Below, piece after piece: positions 26,298 to 34,517 of a stretch of DNA of 64,000 bases. Position 1 is the stretch's first letter. Every line of letters starts with the position of its first letter. This stretch comes from JAJRTE01 sp964418585 (GTDB lineage Bacteria > Myxococcota_A > UBA796 > JAJRTE01). The notes beneath the pieces were generated by a model that ran no database searches, was not told the origin of the DNA, and saw nothing but the letters and a program-made list of their open reading frames with translations. The position numbers and the translations under genes are program-made. The stretch lies in contig CAYQMG010000067.1 of the NCBI GenBank assembly GCA_964418585.1, positions 39,077 through 103,076 of the forward strand. The letters are read 5' to 3'.

Positions 26298-27038
26298 ATG
26301 GCCGCACGAGCACAAGGTATGAAGGCGGGGGCGTCTGGGAGAGAACAAGCCGGGTCAGGGAGGGCGCAGGGGCTTCCGTCGGCGGTGTCGAAGGCTCGGG
26401 CCCTGGAGATGATTCGGCGGCTGGCGGAGCAGTATCCCAATCCGCGCACCGAGTTGGTGCATCGATCGCCTTATCAGTTGCTGGTCGCCACCATCCTCTC
26501 CGCACAGGCCACGGACCGGAGCGTGAACGAGGCGACGCCTGCGCTGTTCCAACGGTATCCGGACGTGGACGCTCTTGCGGCCGCCGAGCCGGAGGACCTG
26601 TATCCGTTGATCAGCCGTATCGGCCTGTACCGCAACAAGGCGCGATCCTTGGTGGGCGCGGCCCGGATGATCCGGGACGAGTTCGGCGGTGAGATTCCAC
26701 GCACTCGAGAAGCCCTGACCCGCCTGCCCGGGGTGGGGCGGAAGACCGCCAACGTGGTCATGTCCAATGCGTTCGGGATCCCGGCCATTGCCGTGGATAC
26801 TCACGTGTTCCGGGTGTCCCGTCGGATGGGCATCGCGGACGGGCGCACGCCCGAGAAGGTGGAGATCCAGCTTCGTGCCTTGATTCCTCGAGACCAGTGG
26901 TCGGACGCGCATCACTGGCTGATTTTTCACGGAAGGCGGACCTGCTCGGCGCGCAAGCCTGCGTGCGAGCGGTGCGTACTGCAGGATTTGTGTCCTTCTG
27001 CCGACACAGGGGCGGGGAGGGTGGGGCAAGGGCGGTGA
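26298..27038 (+). CDS. nth: Endonuclease III
   Basis: A 246-residue bifunctional DNA glycosylase/AP lyase that removes oxidised pyrimidines in base excision repair. The helix-hairpin-helix LPGVGRKTANVV contains the catalytic Lys, and VDTHVFRVSRR contains the catalytic Asp. Four Cys in CSARKPACERCVLQDLC have the 6-2-5 spacing of the 4Fe-4S cluster. The N-terminus has a 35-residue Ala/Gly/Arg-rich extension beyond the E. coli enzyme. The ATG at 26298 follows GAGAGGA. It is divergent from the small membrane protein and convergent with the DHH gene. Confidence 0.95.
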   Translation: MAARAQGMKAGASGREQAGSGRAQGLPSAVSKARALEMIRRLAEQYPNPRTELVHRSPYQLLVATILSAQATDRSVNEATPALFQRYPDVDALAAAEPEDLYPLISRIGLYRNKARSLVGAARMIRDEFGGEIPRTREALTRLPGVGRKTANVVMSNAFGIPAIAVDTHVFRVSRRMGIADGRTPEKVEIQLRALIPRDQWSDAHHWLIFHGRRTCSARKPACERCVLQDLCPSADTGAGRVGQGR

Positions 27039-27081
27039 GTGCGGTGGTCCGACCCGGGCGCTCGAGGTAGGCGGGACGAGG

Positions 27082-27978
27082 TCATTCCGTGGGTTGGTTG
27101 GCCTGGAGGATTTGGAGGACCTCATTCACGACCTGGTCCACGCGGTCCGGGGGGATGACGAAGGACCCGGCGCCGTGGTGGCCTCCCCCACCGTAGCGTG
27201 CGCAGATACGGCCCACGTTCACACGCTGGGTTCGGTTCACAATGCTGTGCCCAAGGGAGATCCCGACCCCATCCTTTTCGCCTCGAGCCGGATAGATCTT
27301 GATGGAAGCGTTGCACCGCGGGAACAGCGCATAGACCAGGAATCGGCTTCCAGCCGGCAGGTCGTCGATCCCACGAAAATCCGTGACCACCACCGAGCCC
27401 TCGGCGCGTGAACGCTCCCGCAGCAATTTCTCGAACCGTTTCTGATCCTCCAGGATGCGATTGCATCGCCGCGATACTTCCGGACGCGCCATGATCTTCT
27501 CGATGGGCTCTGATTTGAGCCACTCCAGCAGATCGTGGCAGTAGCGGTCGGAAGGTTCCAGGTGGCTTCTCGGGTCCAGGGTGAGTGAGAGGAGCACGTA
27601 TCCGGACGGTGAGAGGATCTCCTCGAGGGTGAGTTGTGCCGCGTCCACCCGGTCGGTCGCCTCGAGCAGTTCCCGATACCGTTCGAAACCGGGGTCGCGA
27701 TAGTAGTTGTAGATGGTTCGGGCTGCGCTGGGGTCGAGGTGGAAGGCGCCCTTGAACCGGGTGCCTTTTGGGGGCTTGTTGCTGACATGGTGGTCGAACC
27801 ACATGCCGCAGGCCGGGTGGTAGGGGAGGTTGGCGATGATGTCGTCTGGACGCACCTCCACCTTGCGTTGTTGCATGAGGTGGGGTTCTGTAAAGACCAC
27901 CTCGTCGATGGGCTCCACCACGGACAGGAGCACGCCACAGGTGAGCCCGTCGAGATCTGCGCGTGTGAGCAGGCGCAT
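27082..27978 (-). CDS. DHH/DHHA1-family phosphoesterase
   Basis: A 298-residue protein of the DHH superfamily (exopolyphosphatase, NrnA/oligoribonuclease-like). Motif I is RADLDGLTCG, and the DHH motif itself appears as WFDHHVSN. The C-terminal DHHA1 substrate domain shows GRICARYGGGGHHGAGSF. Related enzymes hydrolyse pyrophosphate, pApA or short oligonucleotides, including products of cyclic-dinucleotide breakdown. With several GGDEF genes nearby a nanoRNase or linear dinucleotide role is worth testing, but sequence alone does not show it. The ATG at 27978 follows AAGGAGGAG with good spacing. It diverges from the tube-protein operon. Confidence 0.8.
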   Translation of the reverse strand: MRLLTRADLDGLTCGVLLSVVEPIDEVVFTEPHLMQQRKVEVRPDDIIANLPYHPACGMWFDHHVSNKPPKGTRFKGAFHLDPSAARTIYNYYRDPGFERYRELLEATDRVDAAQLTLEEILSPSGYVLLSLTLDPRSHLEPSDRYCHDLLEWLKSEPIEKIMARPEVSRRCNRILEDQKRFEKLLRERSRAEGSVVVTDFRGIDDLPAGSRFLVYALFPRCNASIKIYPARGEKDGVGISLGHSIVNRTQRVNVGRICARYGGGGHHGAGSFVIPPDRVDQVVNEVLQILQANQPTE

Positions 27979-28029
27979 GGATCTCCTCCTTGTCGAACAG
28001 GGGGCCGGGGTTGGCCGGCCGCCTCGAGT

Positions 28030-28057
28030 TGCCTGGCGAAAAGGGGGTATGATACTC
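28030..28057 (+). promoter_or_regulatory. Promoter for the tube-PKD-OmpA gene
   Basis: TTGCCT (28030-28035) and GATACT (28052-28057) are 16 bases apart. The start would be near 28064, giving a leader of about 170 bases before the ATG at 28237. The long leader could hold regulation; I saw no clear structure. Confidence 0.4.
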
Positions 28058-28236
28058 GATTCTTCCTCGAACGGCATCGGTTGTTCGGAAAAGCGTGCCG
28101 TTTTGTGTGGTGGAAAGTTCCGGCGGCGATGCAATAATAGGAAACATGCTGGACATGGTGTGGTCCAGGGTGCCCCGCCGGGTGCTCCTGCCGGTCAGAA
28201 GGAAGTGGTGGCGCTTGCTGTTTCGGGAGTCGCGAT

Positions 28237-29874
28237 ATGGACCGGAACGATCCGCTGGTTGTGGGACGCTATCGGGTTGAGCTGGGGGATGTTGGGGAAG
28301 CGGTTTTTCTCGAGTGTGCCGGGTTGAAGAACACCACCGAAGTGGTGGAACTATGGGAAGGGGGGGAGAACCGGGATGTCCACAAGTTTCCGGGGAACAC
28401 CAAGTTCACGAACATTGTTTTGAAGAACGGGTTCGGCCGATTCACGTCCAAGCTGCGTGAGCTGCGGGATGCGGTGGTGGACGGGTCGCCCCCCATGACC
28501 TTTGACGGGGCCATCGTGCTGCTGGACGACGAGGGGGAGGAAGCGGCCAGGTGGACCTTTTCGAGGGGGTTTTTCGCCCGATGGGAAGGTCCGGACATCA
28601 AGGGGGGTGGCAACGCTCTGGCCATCGACACCCTTGAGATTGCGTGCGACATCTGGACGTTCGAGTCCAGGGACGACAAGTACAAGCCGCCGGTGCCGCC
28701 CACGCCGAAGCCTCCGGACAACATTCTCGCCCTGTTCACGCCCATGCGGCGGACGATTTTCGAGGGCGAGGAAGTGAGTTTCACCGATCGGTCCATCTCC
28801 ACCAAGCCCATTGCGTCGTGGGAGTGGCGTTGCAGTGCCAACGATGGGTGGACTTCCACGGATCAGAACCCTACCGCGAAGTTCGACAAGGCGGGGGCTT
28901 ACCGTGTTGTGTTGCGGGTCACCAGTGAGAGTGGGAAGAGCGACACCGCGTCGGGCACGGTGACGGTCCGGCGGGACCGGATCCGGGCCGATTTCGATGC
29001 CGAGCCCGAGACCATCATCCAGGGTGGGGAGATCCAGTTCAGGGACCGCAGCGAGAGTGTCCACGAGATCACCGAGTGGGCCTGGAGTTGTCCTGACAAC
29101 GACGGGTGGACCTCGAGTGACAAGGACCCGGTCGCCACCTTTGGCAAGCCGGGCACATTCCTGGTGGAACTGAGCGTCACGAGCAGCACGGGCAAATCGG
29201 ATTCGGTCAAGAAGCCGGTCACGGTCGAGAAGGAGGAAGTGAAGGCCGAATTCGAGTTCAACCCGGACACGGTCAAGGACGGCAAGCTGGACAAGTTCAA
29301 GTTCATCCAGTTCAAGGTCGCCTCGCACGAACTCACCTGGGAGGCCAAGAAGCTGCTGGACGAGGCGGTCAAGGTGTTCCAGGACAATGAAGGGTTGCGG
29401 GTGGATCTCCAGGGCTGGGCGTCCAAGGAGGGCGGCGCAGCCTACAACCTGGCCCTGTCCCGTAACCGCGCTCGATCGGTTCAGAAATACATGAAGTCCA
29501 AGGGCATCGGATCCTCCCAGATCGTCAAGGTCGAGGGGTTCGGTGAGACCGAGCAGTTTGCTGCAGGCAACTCCGAGGAACAGCTCAAGCAAAACCGGCG
29601 TGTCGAGTGGGTCATTCGTCCCGACTCGGTCACCACGCTCAAGATCCGTGTGGGGGACAAGGTCCTGTTCACCGACAAGAGCACGAGCAACACGTCGATC
29701 CAAGCCTGGAAATGGTCCTGTCCCGCGGCGGATTGGGTGACGTCCGACACCGACCAGCACCCGGTGGCGACCTTCTCCTCGGCGGGCACCCACCAGGTGA
29801 CGCTCGAGGTGACCGGCGCAGCCGGCGAGACAGACTCGGTGACTCATGAGATCGTGGTTCATCCAGCCATCTAG
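28237..29874 (+). CDS. Contractile-tail tube protein fused to PKD and OmpA domains
   Basis: A 545-residue fusion. Residues 1-140 are a T4 gp19-like tail-tube domain (VELGDVGEAVFLECAGLK, EVVELWEGGEN, FDGAIVLLDD, RWEGPDIKGGGN). A Pro/Lys linker (148-162) leads to PKD-like domains at about 166-246 and 249-331, with paired WEWRCSANDGWTS and WAWSCPDNDGWTS strands. An OmpA-like peptidoglycan-binding domain spans about 337-461 (LQGWASKEGGAAYNLALSRN, RVEWVI); the Asp that contacts diaminopimelate is Ser (ASKEG) while the Arg is kept. A third PKD-like domain ends the protein (465-543). No signal peptide is present, which is odd for PKD and OmpA domains. The second tube gene follows 17 bases later. It may cap, anchor or terminate a contractile injection tube at the envelope; no such fusion is known to me. 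Confidence 0.8.
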   Translation: MDRNDPLVVGRYRVELGDVGEAVFLECAGLKNTTEVVELWEGGENRDVHKFPGNTKFTNIVLKNGFGRFTSKLRELRDAVVDGSPPMTFDGAIVLLDDEGEEAARWTFSRGFFARWEGPDIKGGGNALAIDTLEIACDIWTFESRDDKYKPPVPPTPKPPDNILALFTPMRRTIFEGEEVSFTDRSISTKPIASWEWRCSANDGWTSTDQNPTAKFDKAGAYRVVLRVTSESGKSDTASGTVTVRRDRIRADFDAEPETIIQGGEIQFRDRSESVHEITEWAWSCPDNDGWTSSDKDPVATFGKPGTFLVELSVTSSTGKSDSVKKPVTVEKEEVKAEFEFNPDTVKDGKLDKFKFIQFKVASHELTWEAKKLLDEAVKVFQDNEGLRVDLQGWASKEGGAAYNLALSRNRARSVQKYMKSKGIGSSQIVKVEGFGETEQFAAGNSEEQLKQNRRVEWVIRPDSVTTLKIRVGDKVLFTDKSTSNTSIQAWKWSCPAADWVTSDTDQHPVATFSSAGTHQVTLEVTGAAGETDSVTHEIVVHPAI

Positions 29875-29891
29875 GCCCGGGGAGGTGCAAC

Positions 29892-30338
29892 ATGGAGCGG
29901 GACCCGCTGACCAATGGTGTGTACAAGGTGGAACTCGAGGGCGTGGGTGAGATCGTTTTCACCGAGTGCTCCGGGCTGAAGTCCGAAACCGAAGTCGTGG
30001 AATTGTGGGAGGGCGGGGAGAACGCCTTTGTCCACAAGTTCATCGGCAACACGAAGTCGGGCAACATTGTGCTGAAACATGGCATGGGGCCCGGGACCAG
30101 CGCTCTCTACAAGCTTCGGGAGTCGGTCATTTTCTCTCAGAAGCAGCACCGGTTCGACGGGGCCATCGTCCTTCTGGACGACCAGCAGCGCGAACGCTGG
30201 CGCTGGCCATTCAAGAACGGGTTCGTCTGCCGGTGGGAAGGCCCGGTGCTCAAGGGCCAGGGCAACACCATCGCCGTCGAAACGCTGGAGATTGCTGCGA
30301 GTTTCCCGAGCCCTGTCATCCCGGCTTTGCCCGAGTGA
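29892..30338 (+). CDS. Contractile injection system / phage-like tail tube protein
   Basis: A 148-residue protein of the T4 gp19-like family, the size and shape of inner-tube subunits from phage tails and extracellular contractile injection systems. It shares many blocks with the N-terminus of the previous gene (EVVELWEGGEN, FDGAIVLLDD, RWEGP, then KGQGNTIAVETLEIA), so the pair probably arose by duplication. The ATG is preceded by GGGGAGGTG. No sheath, baseplate, spike, tape-measure or AAA+ ATPase gene lies anywhere in this window, so the rest of the machine would be elsewhere or absent. Confidence 0.85.
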   Translation: MERDPLTNGVYKVELEGVGEIVFTECSGLKSETEVVELWEGGENAFVHKFIGNTKSGNIVLKHGMGPGTSALYKLRESVIFSQKQHRFDGAIVLLDDQQRERWRWPFKNGFVCRWEGPVLKGQGNTIAVETLEIAASFPSPVIPALPE

Positions 30339-30696
30339 TTCCTCCCCTCTCGTCACGGATTTTCGTCGATTCCACTCCCCAACGCTCCTGCCGCCTGCCG
30401 GGCCGCGCTCGAGTTTCTCGACCTCCGTCCGTGCCCCGGTGCTCGAGTTCCCTGTCAATCGCTCCGGTTGCAAACATCCCGTCCACGGTCTTCCTCCAGG
30501 AGTCGACTCCAGGGAATTCTCACCGGCGTGAGCCCGTGTGATGACGTTGCCTTTTCATTGCTGATCGGCTACCTTTCCCCCCGTGAGTACCCCTACAGAC
30601 CCGTGCAACTCCATCCATTGCCAGCCGGCCTCCGGGGATGGGAACGTCGTGACAACCGCTCACGGTCCGGCAGGGGTCAGGGTGGAGGACCAGGCG
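30339..30696. other. 358-base gap between tube gene and methyltransferase
   Basis: No gene is supported. Two CTCGAG sites occur around 30406 and 30441. A promoter for the methyltransferase lies at 30547-30575. Confidence 0.4.
30547..30575 (+). promoter_or_regulatory. Promoter for the D12-class methyltransferase
   Basis: TTGCCT (30547-30552) and TACCTT (30570-30575) with a 17-base spacer; the -10 keeps first T, A and last T. The same TTGCCT -35 form appears before the tube gene. Confidence 0.4.
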
Positions 30697-31764
30697 ATGT
30701 CCCTCGGTGCACAGCTTCGACTTATGCCGCCCATCCTTGGGGAAGACAGGCCTCTCGAGATACGTAGCCGACGCTACCTGGGCGCCAAGACTCGGCTGCT
30801 CGATATGCTCGAGCAGGTGGTGCTTCAGGAATGCGGGCGGCCCCGGTCCTTTGCAGACTTGTTTGGCGGGACCGGCGTGGTCGCAGATCGGTTCAATGCA
30901 CCGGACGTGCAGATCATCGCCAATGACACCCTCCGGTGCAACGTGGTGGCCATGCGCTGCTTCCTCGAGACCTCCCGGGTGGACATGGGCCGGATGTCCC
31001 GGTTGATTGCCCACTTGAATGCCCTGCCTGCCGACGAGGAGAACTACTTCAGCACCCATTTCGGCGGGACCTACTTCACCAGCGAGAATGCCCGCCGGAT
31101 AGGCGCGATACGGGAATGCATCGCCCAGTGGGAGGCCTCCGGGTTCATCCGGGACGACGAGGCAGCCGTACTTCTGACCTCCTTGGTGTACGCCACAGAC
31201 AGGGCCGCAAACACTTGTGGCCATTATGACGCCTATCGTGTTCGGATGGATTCCACGCGGCACTTGCGCCTCCGTGTGCCGGCCATTCGACAGGACGCCA
31301 ATGTCGGAAACCTGGTGTTCGAGCGGGATGCCAACATGCTTGTGGACCAGATTGAGGCTGACGTGATCTACCTGGATCCCCCTTACAACTCGAGGCAGTA
31401 TTCGGATACCTACCACCTGCTCGAGAACCTCGTTCGATGGGAGAAGCCCCCTGTGTTTGGAAAGGCCAGGAAAATGAATCGGACTGCGCTCAAGAGCGCC
31501 TATTGCAGTCGCCGTGCCCCCCGTGCATTCCAGGACCTGGTGGCTCGAGCCCGGTGTCGGCACCTTGTGGTCAGCTACAACAACATGGGGGACAAGGGGG
31601 ATGCACGTTCGAACGCCTGCATTCCAGACGAGGTGATCGTTGGAGCCCTGGAGGCTCGAGGGCCGACGCGATGTCACGAGATTCCGTTCAACCATTTCAC
31701 TGCGGGAAAGAGGCGCATCGAGGCCCATGTCGAGCGGATTTTTGTCTGCCGGGTGGTGCGGTGA
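30697..31764 (+). CDS. D12-class DNA adenine-N6 methyltransferase
   Basis: A 355-residue protein of the Dam-like D12 class. The N-terminal motif is RRYLGAKTRLLDMLEQ, followed by the SAM loop FADLFGGTGVVADRF. The catalytic motif IV is YLDPPYNSRQYSDTYHLLE. Asn-Asp-Thr (NDTLRCN) and the later SYNNMGDKG complete the fold. No restriction endonuclease is next to it. The ATG at 30697 has GGTGGAGG with eight-base spacing, much better than starts upstream. It precedes a second methyltransferase by 171 bases. It could be an orphan, regulatory methylase; the target site is not predictable from sequence. Confidence 0.85.
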   Translation: MSLGAQLRLMPPILGEDRPLEIRSRRYLGAKTRLLDMLEQVVLQECGRPRSFADLFGGTGVVADRFNAPDVQIIANDTLRCNVVAMRCFLETSRVDMGRMSRLIAHLNALPADEENYFSTHFGGTYFTSENARRIGAIRECIAQWEASGFIRDDEAAVLLTSLVYATDRAANTCGHYDAYRVRMDSTRHLRLRVPAIRQDANVGNLVFERDANMLVDQIEADVIYLDPPYNSRQYSDTYHLLENLVRWEKPPVFGKARKMNRTALKSAYCSRRAPRAFQDLVARARCRHLVVSYNNMGDKGDARSNACIPDEVIVGALEARGPTRCHEIPFNHFTAGKRRIEAHVERIFVCRVVR

Positions 31765-31935
31765 GGTTTGCCGGCAGGCTTGAGCGTCCGGAGGGAGCGG
31801 GTGGCCGGTGTGGCGCGCGAAGCGGTTGGAGAAGAGGGGAAGCGGAGGCGTGTGGCCGTTCGAGGGTCCCGGCGTGGTCAGGCCGTGGTGGGTGTGGGGG
31901 CGTGTCCCCGGGGATGGTCCGGGGGGGAGGGTGTC

Positions 31936-32778
31936 GTGGGCTCAGGCGTGTTGACCGGGCGTGGCGGTCCGGGCGGCGACCTGTTTGAGCAAGGGTTGCC
32001 TTTGGGTGAGGTGCTGCTCGGGGACTGTGTGATGTGGTTGGCGCGGTTTCCCGCCGGGTGCATCGATCTGGTTTTTGCCGACCCCCCTTACAACCTGTCG
32101 GGAAAGAGCATGAAGTGGCAGGGCAAGGCCATGGGGGGGGACTGGTACAAGGTGAACGAGGGGTGGGACGTCCTCGAGCCCGAGGAGTACGAGGCGTTCA
32201 CCCGGGCCTGGGTGGCGGAGAGTTACCGGGTCCTGCGGGACGGAGGCGCGATCTATGTGTCGTGCACCCAGCACAATCTCGGTATCCTTTTGCCGGTCCT
32301 GGAGCGGGCCGGGTTTCGTCGGAACAATGTGATTACGTGGTACAAGCCCAATGCCATGCCGTCCATGACCCGGCGGACCTTCACCCATGCCACGGAATTC
32401 ATTCTCTTTTTCAGCAAGGGATCTCGGTGGACATTCAACTACGAGGAACTCAAGCGGATCAATCCGGAGCGGAGAAAGGATGGAAAGCCTCGGCAAATGC
32501 GGGACCTCTGGACCATCCCGGTCTGTCAGGGACGGGAGCGGCTGAAGGGGCCGGACAACCGTGCCCTCCACCCCACTCAGAAACCGGAGGCATTGCTGGA
32601 GCGGATCATTGTGGCCTCGAGTCGGCCGGGTGAGGTGGTCCTGGACCCGTTCATGGGCAGTGGAACCACCGCCGTGGTGGCGCAACGTCTGGGCCGCCGC
32701 TGGATCGGGATTGAACGGGACGAATCCTTCCGCACGGCCGCATTGGCTCGAGTACGCTCGCAAGGCGTGGGTCGGTGA
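31936..32778 (+). CDS. Beta-class (N4/N6) DNA methyltransferase
   Basis: A 280-residue enzyme with motifs in the beta-class order: the catalytic DPPYNLSG comes first and the SAM-binding DPFMGSGTTAVVA comes near the C-terminus, preceded by HPTQKPEALLERII. This is the CcrM/RsrI-type layout. The protein between the motifs has the target-recognition region (KPNAMPSMTRRTFTHATEF). The start is uncertain: no ATG lies ahead of the first motif, and the GTG at 31936 has GGAGG five bases upstream; the frame is open another 168 bases up. No partner restriction gene is visible, so it is probably another orphan methylase, possibly cell-cycle or epigenetic. Confidence 0.85.
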   Translation: MGSGVLTGRGGPGGDLFEQGLPLGEVLLGDCVMWLARFPAGCIDLVFADPPYNLSGKSMKWQGKAMGGDWYKVNEGWDVLEPEEYEAFTRAWVAESYRVLRDGGAIYVSCTQHNLGILLPVLERAGFRRNNVITWYKPNAMPSMTRRTFTHATEFILFFSKGSRWTFNYEELKRINPERRKDGKPRQMRDLWTIPVCQGRERLKGPDNRALHPTQKPEALLERIIVASSRPGEVVLDPFMGSGTTAVVAQRLGRRWIGIERDESFRTAALARVRSQGVGR

Positions 32779-32802
32779 GGTGGGCCACGGTTTTCCGCAC
32801 CC

Positions 32803-33804
32803 TCACACCATGCCGTTGTCACGGAACCAGCGATAGGCCGACTCCACTGTCTCCTCGAACGGTGTGCTGCCCAGGCCCAGTTCCTCGCGCGCTCGAGACG
32901 GGCTCCGATAGCGCTCCAGGTAGAGAGAATCCAGGTGGGAGGAAAGGTGGGTAACCGCCGGCAACCGGTCGCCGAACCACCGTGCGAGTTGATGGGCAGC
33001 CCGTTGCACCGACCGGGGCAATGGAAAACGCGGGGGCGGCTTGCCCACCACACGGGCGATGATCCCGAGCGCTTCACGATAGCTCAGGTTGTGGTCCCCC
33101 AGCAGATAGCTCACCCCGGGACGCCCTTTCTCCATGGCCAGCACGTGCCCCATGGCGCAGTCGCGGGCACCGATGAAACACTTGCCCCCGGGGGGATAGA
33201 AGGGAAGCCAGGGAAGTCGAGCCATCTGCACCACAATCTTGCCGGAGGTCGGCTTGACGTCCCATGGGCCGATCACGAAGTCCGGGTGCACAACCACTAC
33301 CGGAAAACCGCGTGCGGCAAATTCCCGCCCCACCTCGAGCTGCGCTTTCTTGGCTTCATAGTAGGCGCGCAGCGCCCCCCGGTAGGGAACCCCGGTGCGC
33401 TCGAACGGATCCGGGTCGTCCTCCCGTGCCGGCTCGGATCGAGAACCGAACGGGAGCGTGATCGAGGAGGAGCAGATCACCATGCGCTCGACTCCCTGCG
33501 CCATGGAGACCTCGCACAGAAGACGTGTCCCGGTCACATGACAGCGGTACATGGATTCTGCTGCCCCGGGACCGGTCTCATAGGCTCCGGCCAGGTGGTA
33601 CACTTGCCCACACCCTCGCACTGCCCGCGCCATCGCCTCCGGATCCGTCAGTTCCCCGGTGGCCACCTCCACCGGAAGTCCCTCGAGCACCCGGTTCGAA
33701 CTGGTCGAACGCCGGTACACACGCACCGCATGACCCCGCTCCAGAAGCAGTCGAACCAGGTTCCCGCCCAGGAATCCCGTCGCACCTGTCACCAACACCC
33801 GCAT
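32803..33804 (-). CDS. NAD-dependent epimerase/dehydratase (extended SDR)
   Basis: A 333-residue extended short-chain dehydrogenase. The Rossmann motif is MRVLVTGATGFLGGNLVRLL, and the active site shows SSSI followed by YYEAKK, giving the Tyr-x-x-x-Lys pair. HLAGAY and HPDFVIGPWD are typical of the family close to hopanoid-associated sugar epimerase or dihydroflavonol-4-reductase-like enzymes. The start is the ATG at 33804. Its true substrate is unknown. It is convergent with the methyltransferase gene, with 24 bases between stops. Confidence 0.8.
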   Translation of the reverse strand: MRVLVTGATGFLGGNLVRLLLERGHAVRVYRRSTSSNRVLEGLPVEVATGELTDPEAMARAVRGCGQVYHLAGAYETGPGAAESMYRCHVTGTRLLCEVSMAQGVERMVICSSSITLPFGSRSEPAREDDPDPFERTGVPYRGALRAYYEAKKAQLEVGREFAARGFPVVVVHPDFVIGPWDVKPTSGKIVVQMARLPWLPFYPPGGKCFIGARDCAMGHVLAMEKGRPGVSYLLGDHNLSYREALGIIARVVGKPPPRFPLPRSVQRAAHQLARWFGDRLPAVTHLSSHLDSLYLERYRSPSRAREELGLGSTPFEETVESAYRWFRDNGMV

Positions 33805-34064
33805 CGCACCCTCGTCTCCCCTGGCCGTCCCCCCTTTGGCTCCGGTCTGCACACTCTCGCCGTCTCCCCCTTCCGCTCTCCCCGCACCAAGCCGAGTCTG
33901 CCTCAAGATCCCTCACGCGGTCGCACCGGTCCGGCCGCCCACGATCGCACGTGCTCGACCTCGCTCTCATAACCCTGCCTCGAGCCTGCGGCCTCGTCAA
34001 CGGGAACGCAGGACCGGGCCCATTTTGTTCCCCTCTCTCCACAGGGGCGGGAAGCGGCCCGGAG

Positions 34065-34086
34065 TGACACACCGGTGAAGGTGTCA
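34065..34086. repeat. Inverted repeat in the divergent gap
   Basis: TGACAC (34065-34070) and GTGTCA (34081-34086) flank a ten-base centre that itself contains ACCGGT. It could be an operator for either flanking gene; it may also be chance. Confidence 0.3.
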
Positions 34087-34377
34087 AGGGCCGTCGAATG
34101 CTGTCACGAGTCCGGCCGGGAGGCGTCAGCCCCACCGCGGCTTGGAGCGCGCGGGAGAAGGAACCCGGGGCTGTGCGTCCGGGGACCGGCCCTGGAGGAC
34201 TATCTGAGCTTCCGGACCAGGTGGATGTTGCCGATCCCGCGCAGGCCGCGCAGCCCGGTGTTCAGCGTCGTCCCGGGGGGCGCTTCAGGCAACGTCGCCA
34301 CGGGCTCGACCAGGGGGGGATTCCCACGGTAGCCGGACACCAGGGGGACGCCCGCCTGAACCTTGTCCGCTGCGCCA

Positions 34378-34406
34378 TTGCACGAGCGTTCCGGGAGGAC
34401 TATACT
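34378..34406 (+). promoter_or_regulatory. Promoter for the MYXO-CTERM metalloprotease
   Basis: TTGCAC (34378-34383), a 17-base spacer and TATACT (34401-34406) form a strong sigma70-type promoter. The leader is about 105 bases long. Confidence 0.6.
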
Positions 34407-34517
34407 TCCCATGAGGGCACATGCGCGTGGAGTACGGTGACTGGCAGTTGCGCCGGGGCGCGTGCCCGGCCCGGACCCGGTGGTGGTCGAAGGGCGGGGC
34501 CTCGAGGAGGACCTGGG

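Larger units (their letters stand above)
33805..34517. other. 713-base divergent intergenic region
   Basis: It separates the epimerase from the metalloprotease. I see no gene. It holds the promoter at 34378-34406, an inverted repeat at 34065-34086 and the CCCCT/AGGGG pair near 34030-34047. Confidence 0.5.

Noticed and set aside
28237..30338. Prophage remnant as the source of the tube proteins
   Set aside because: No integrase, terminase, capsid, portal or lysis genes and no attachment repeats are near; the PKD-OmpA fusion is not a normal phage tube gene. Kept as an orphan injection-system part instead.
30339..34517. A restriction endonuclease partner for the two methyltransferases
   Set aside because: The neighbours are tube proteins and an epimerase; no PD-(D/E)xK or HNH gene is visible.
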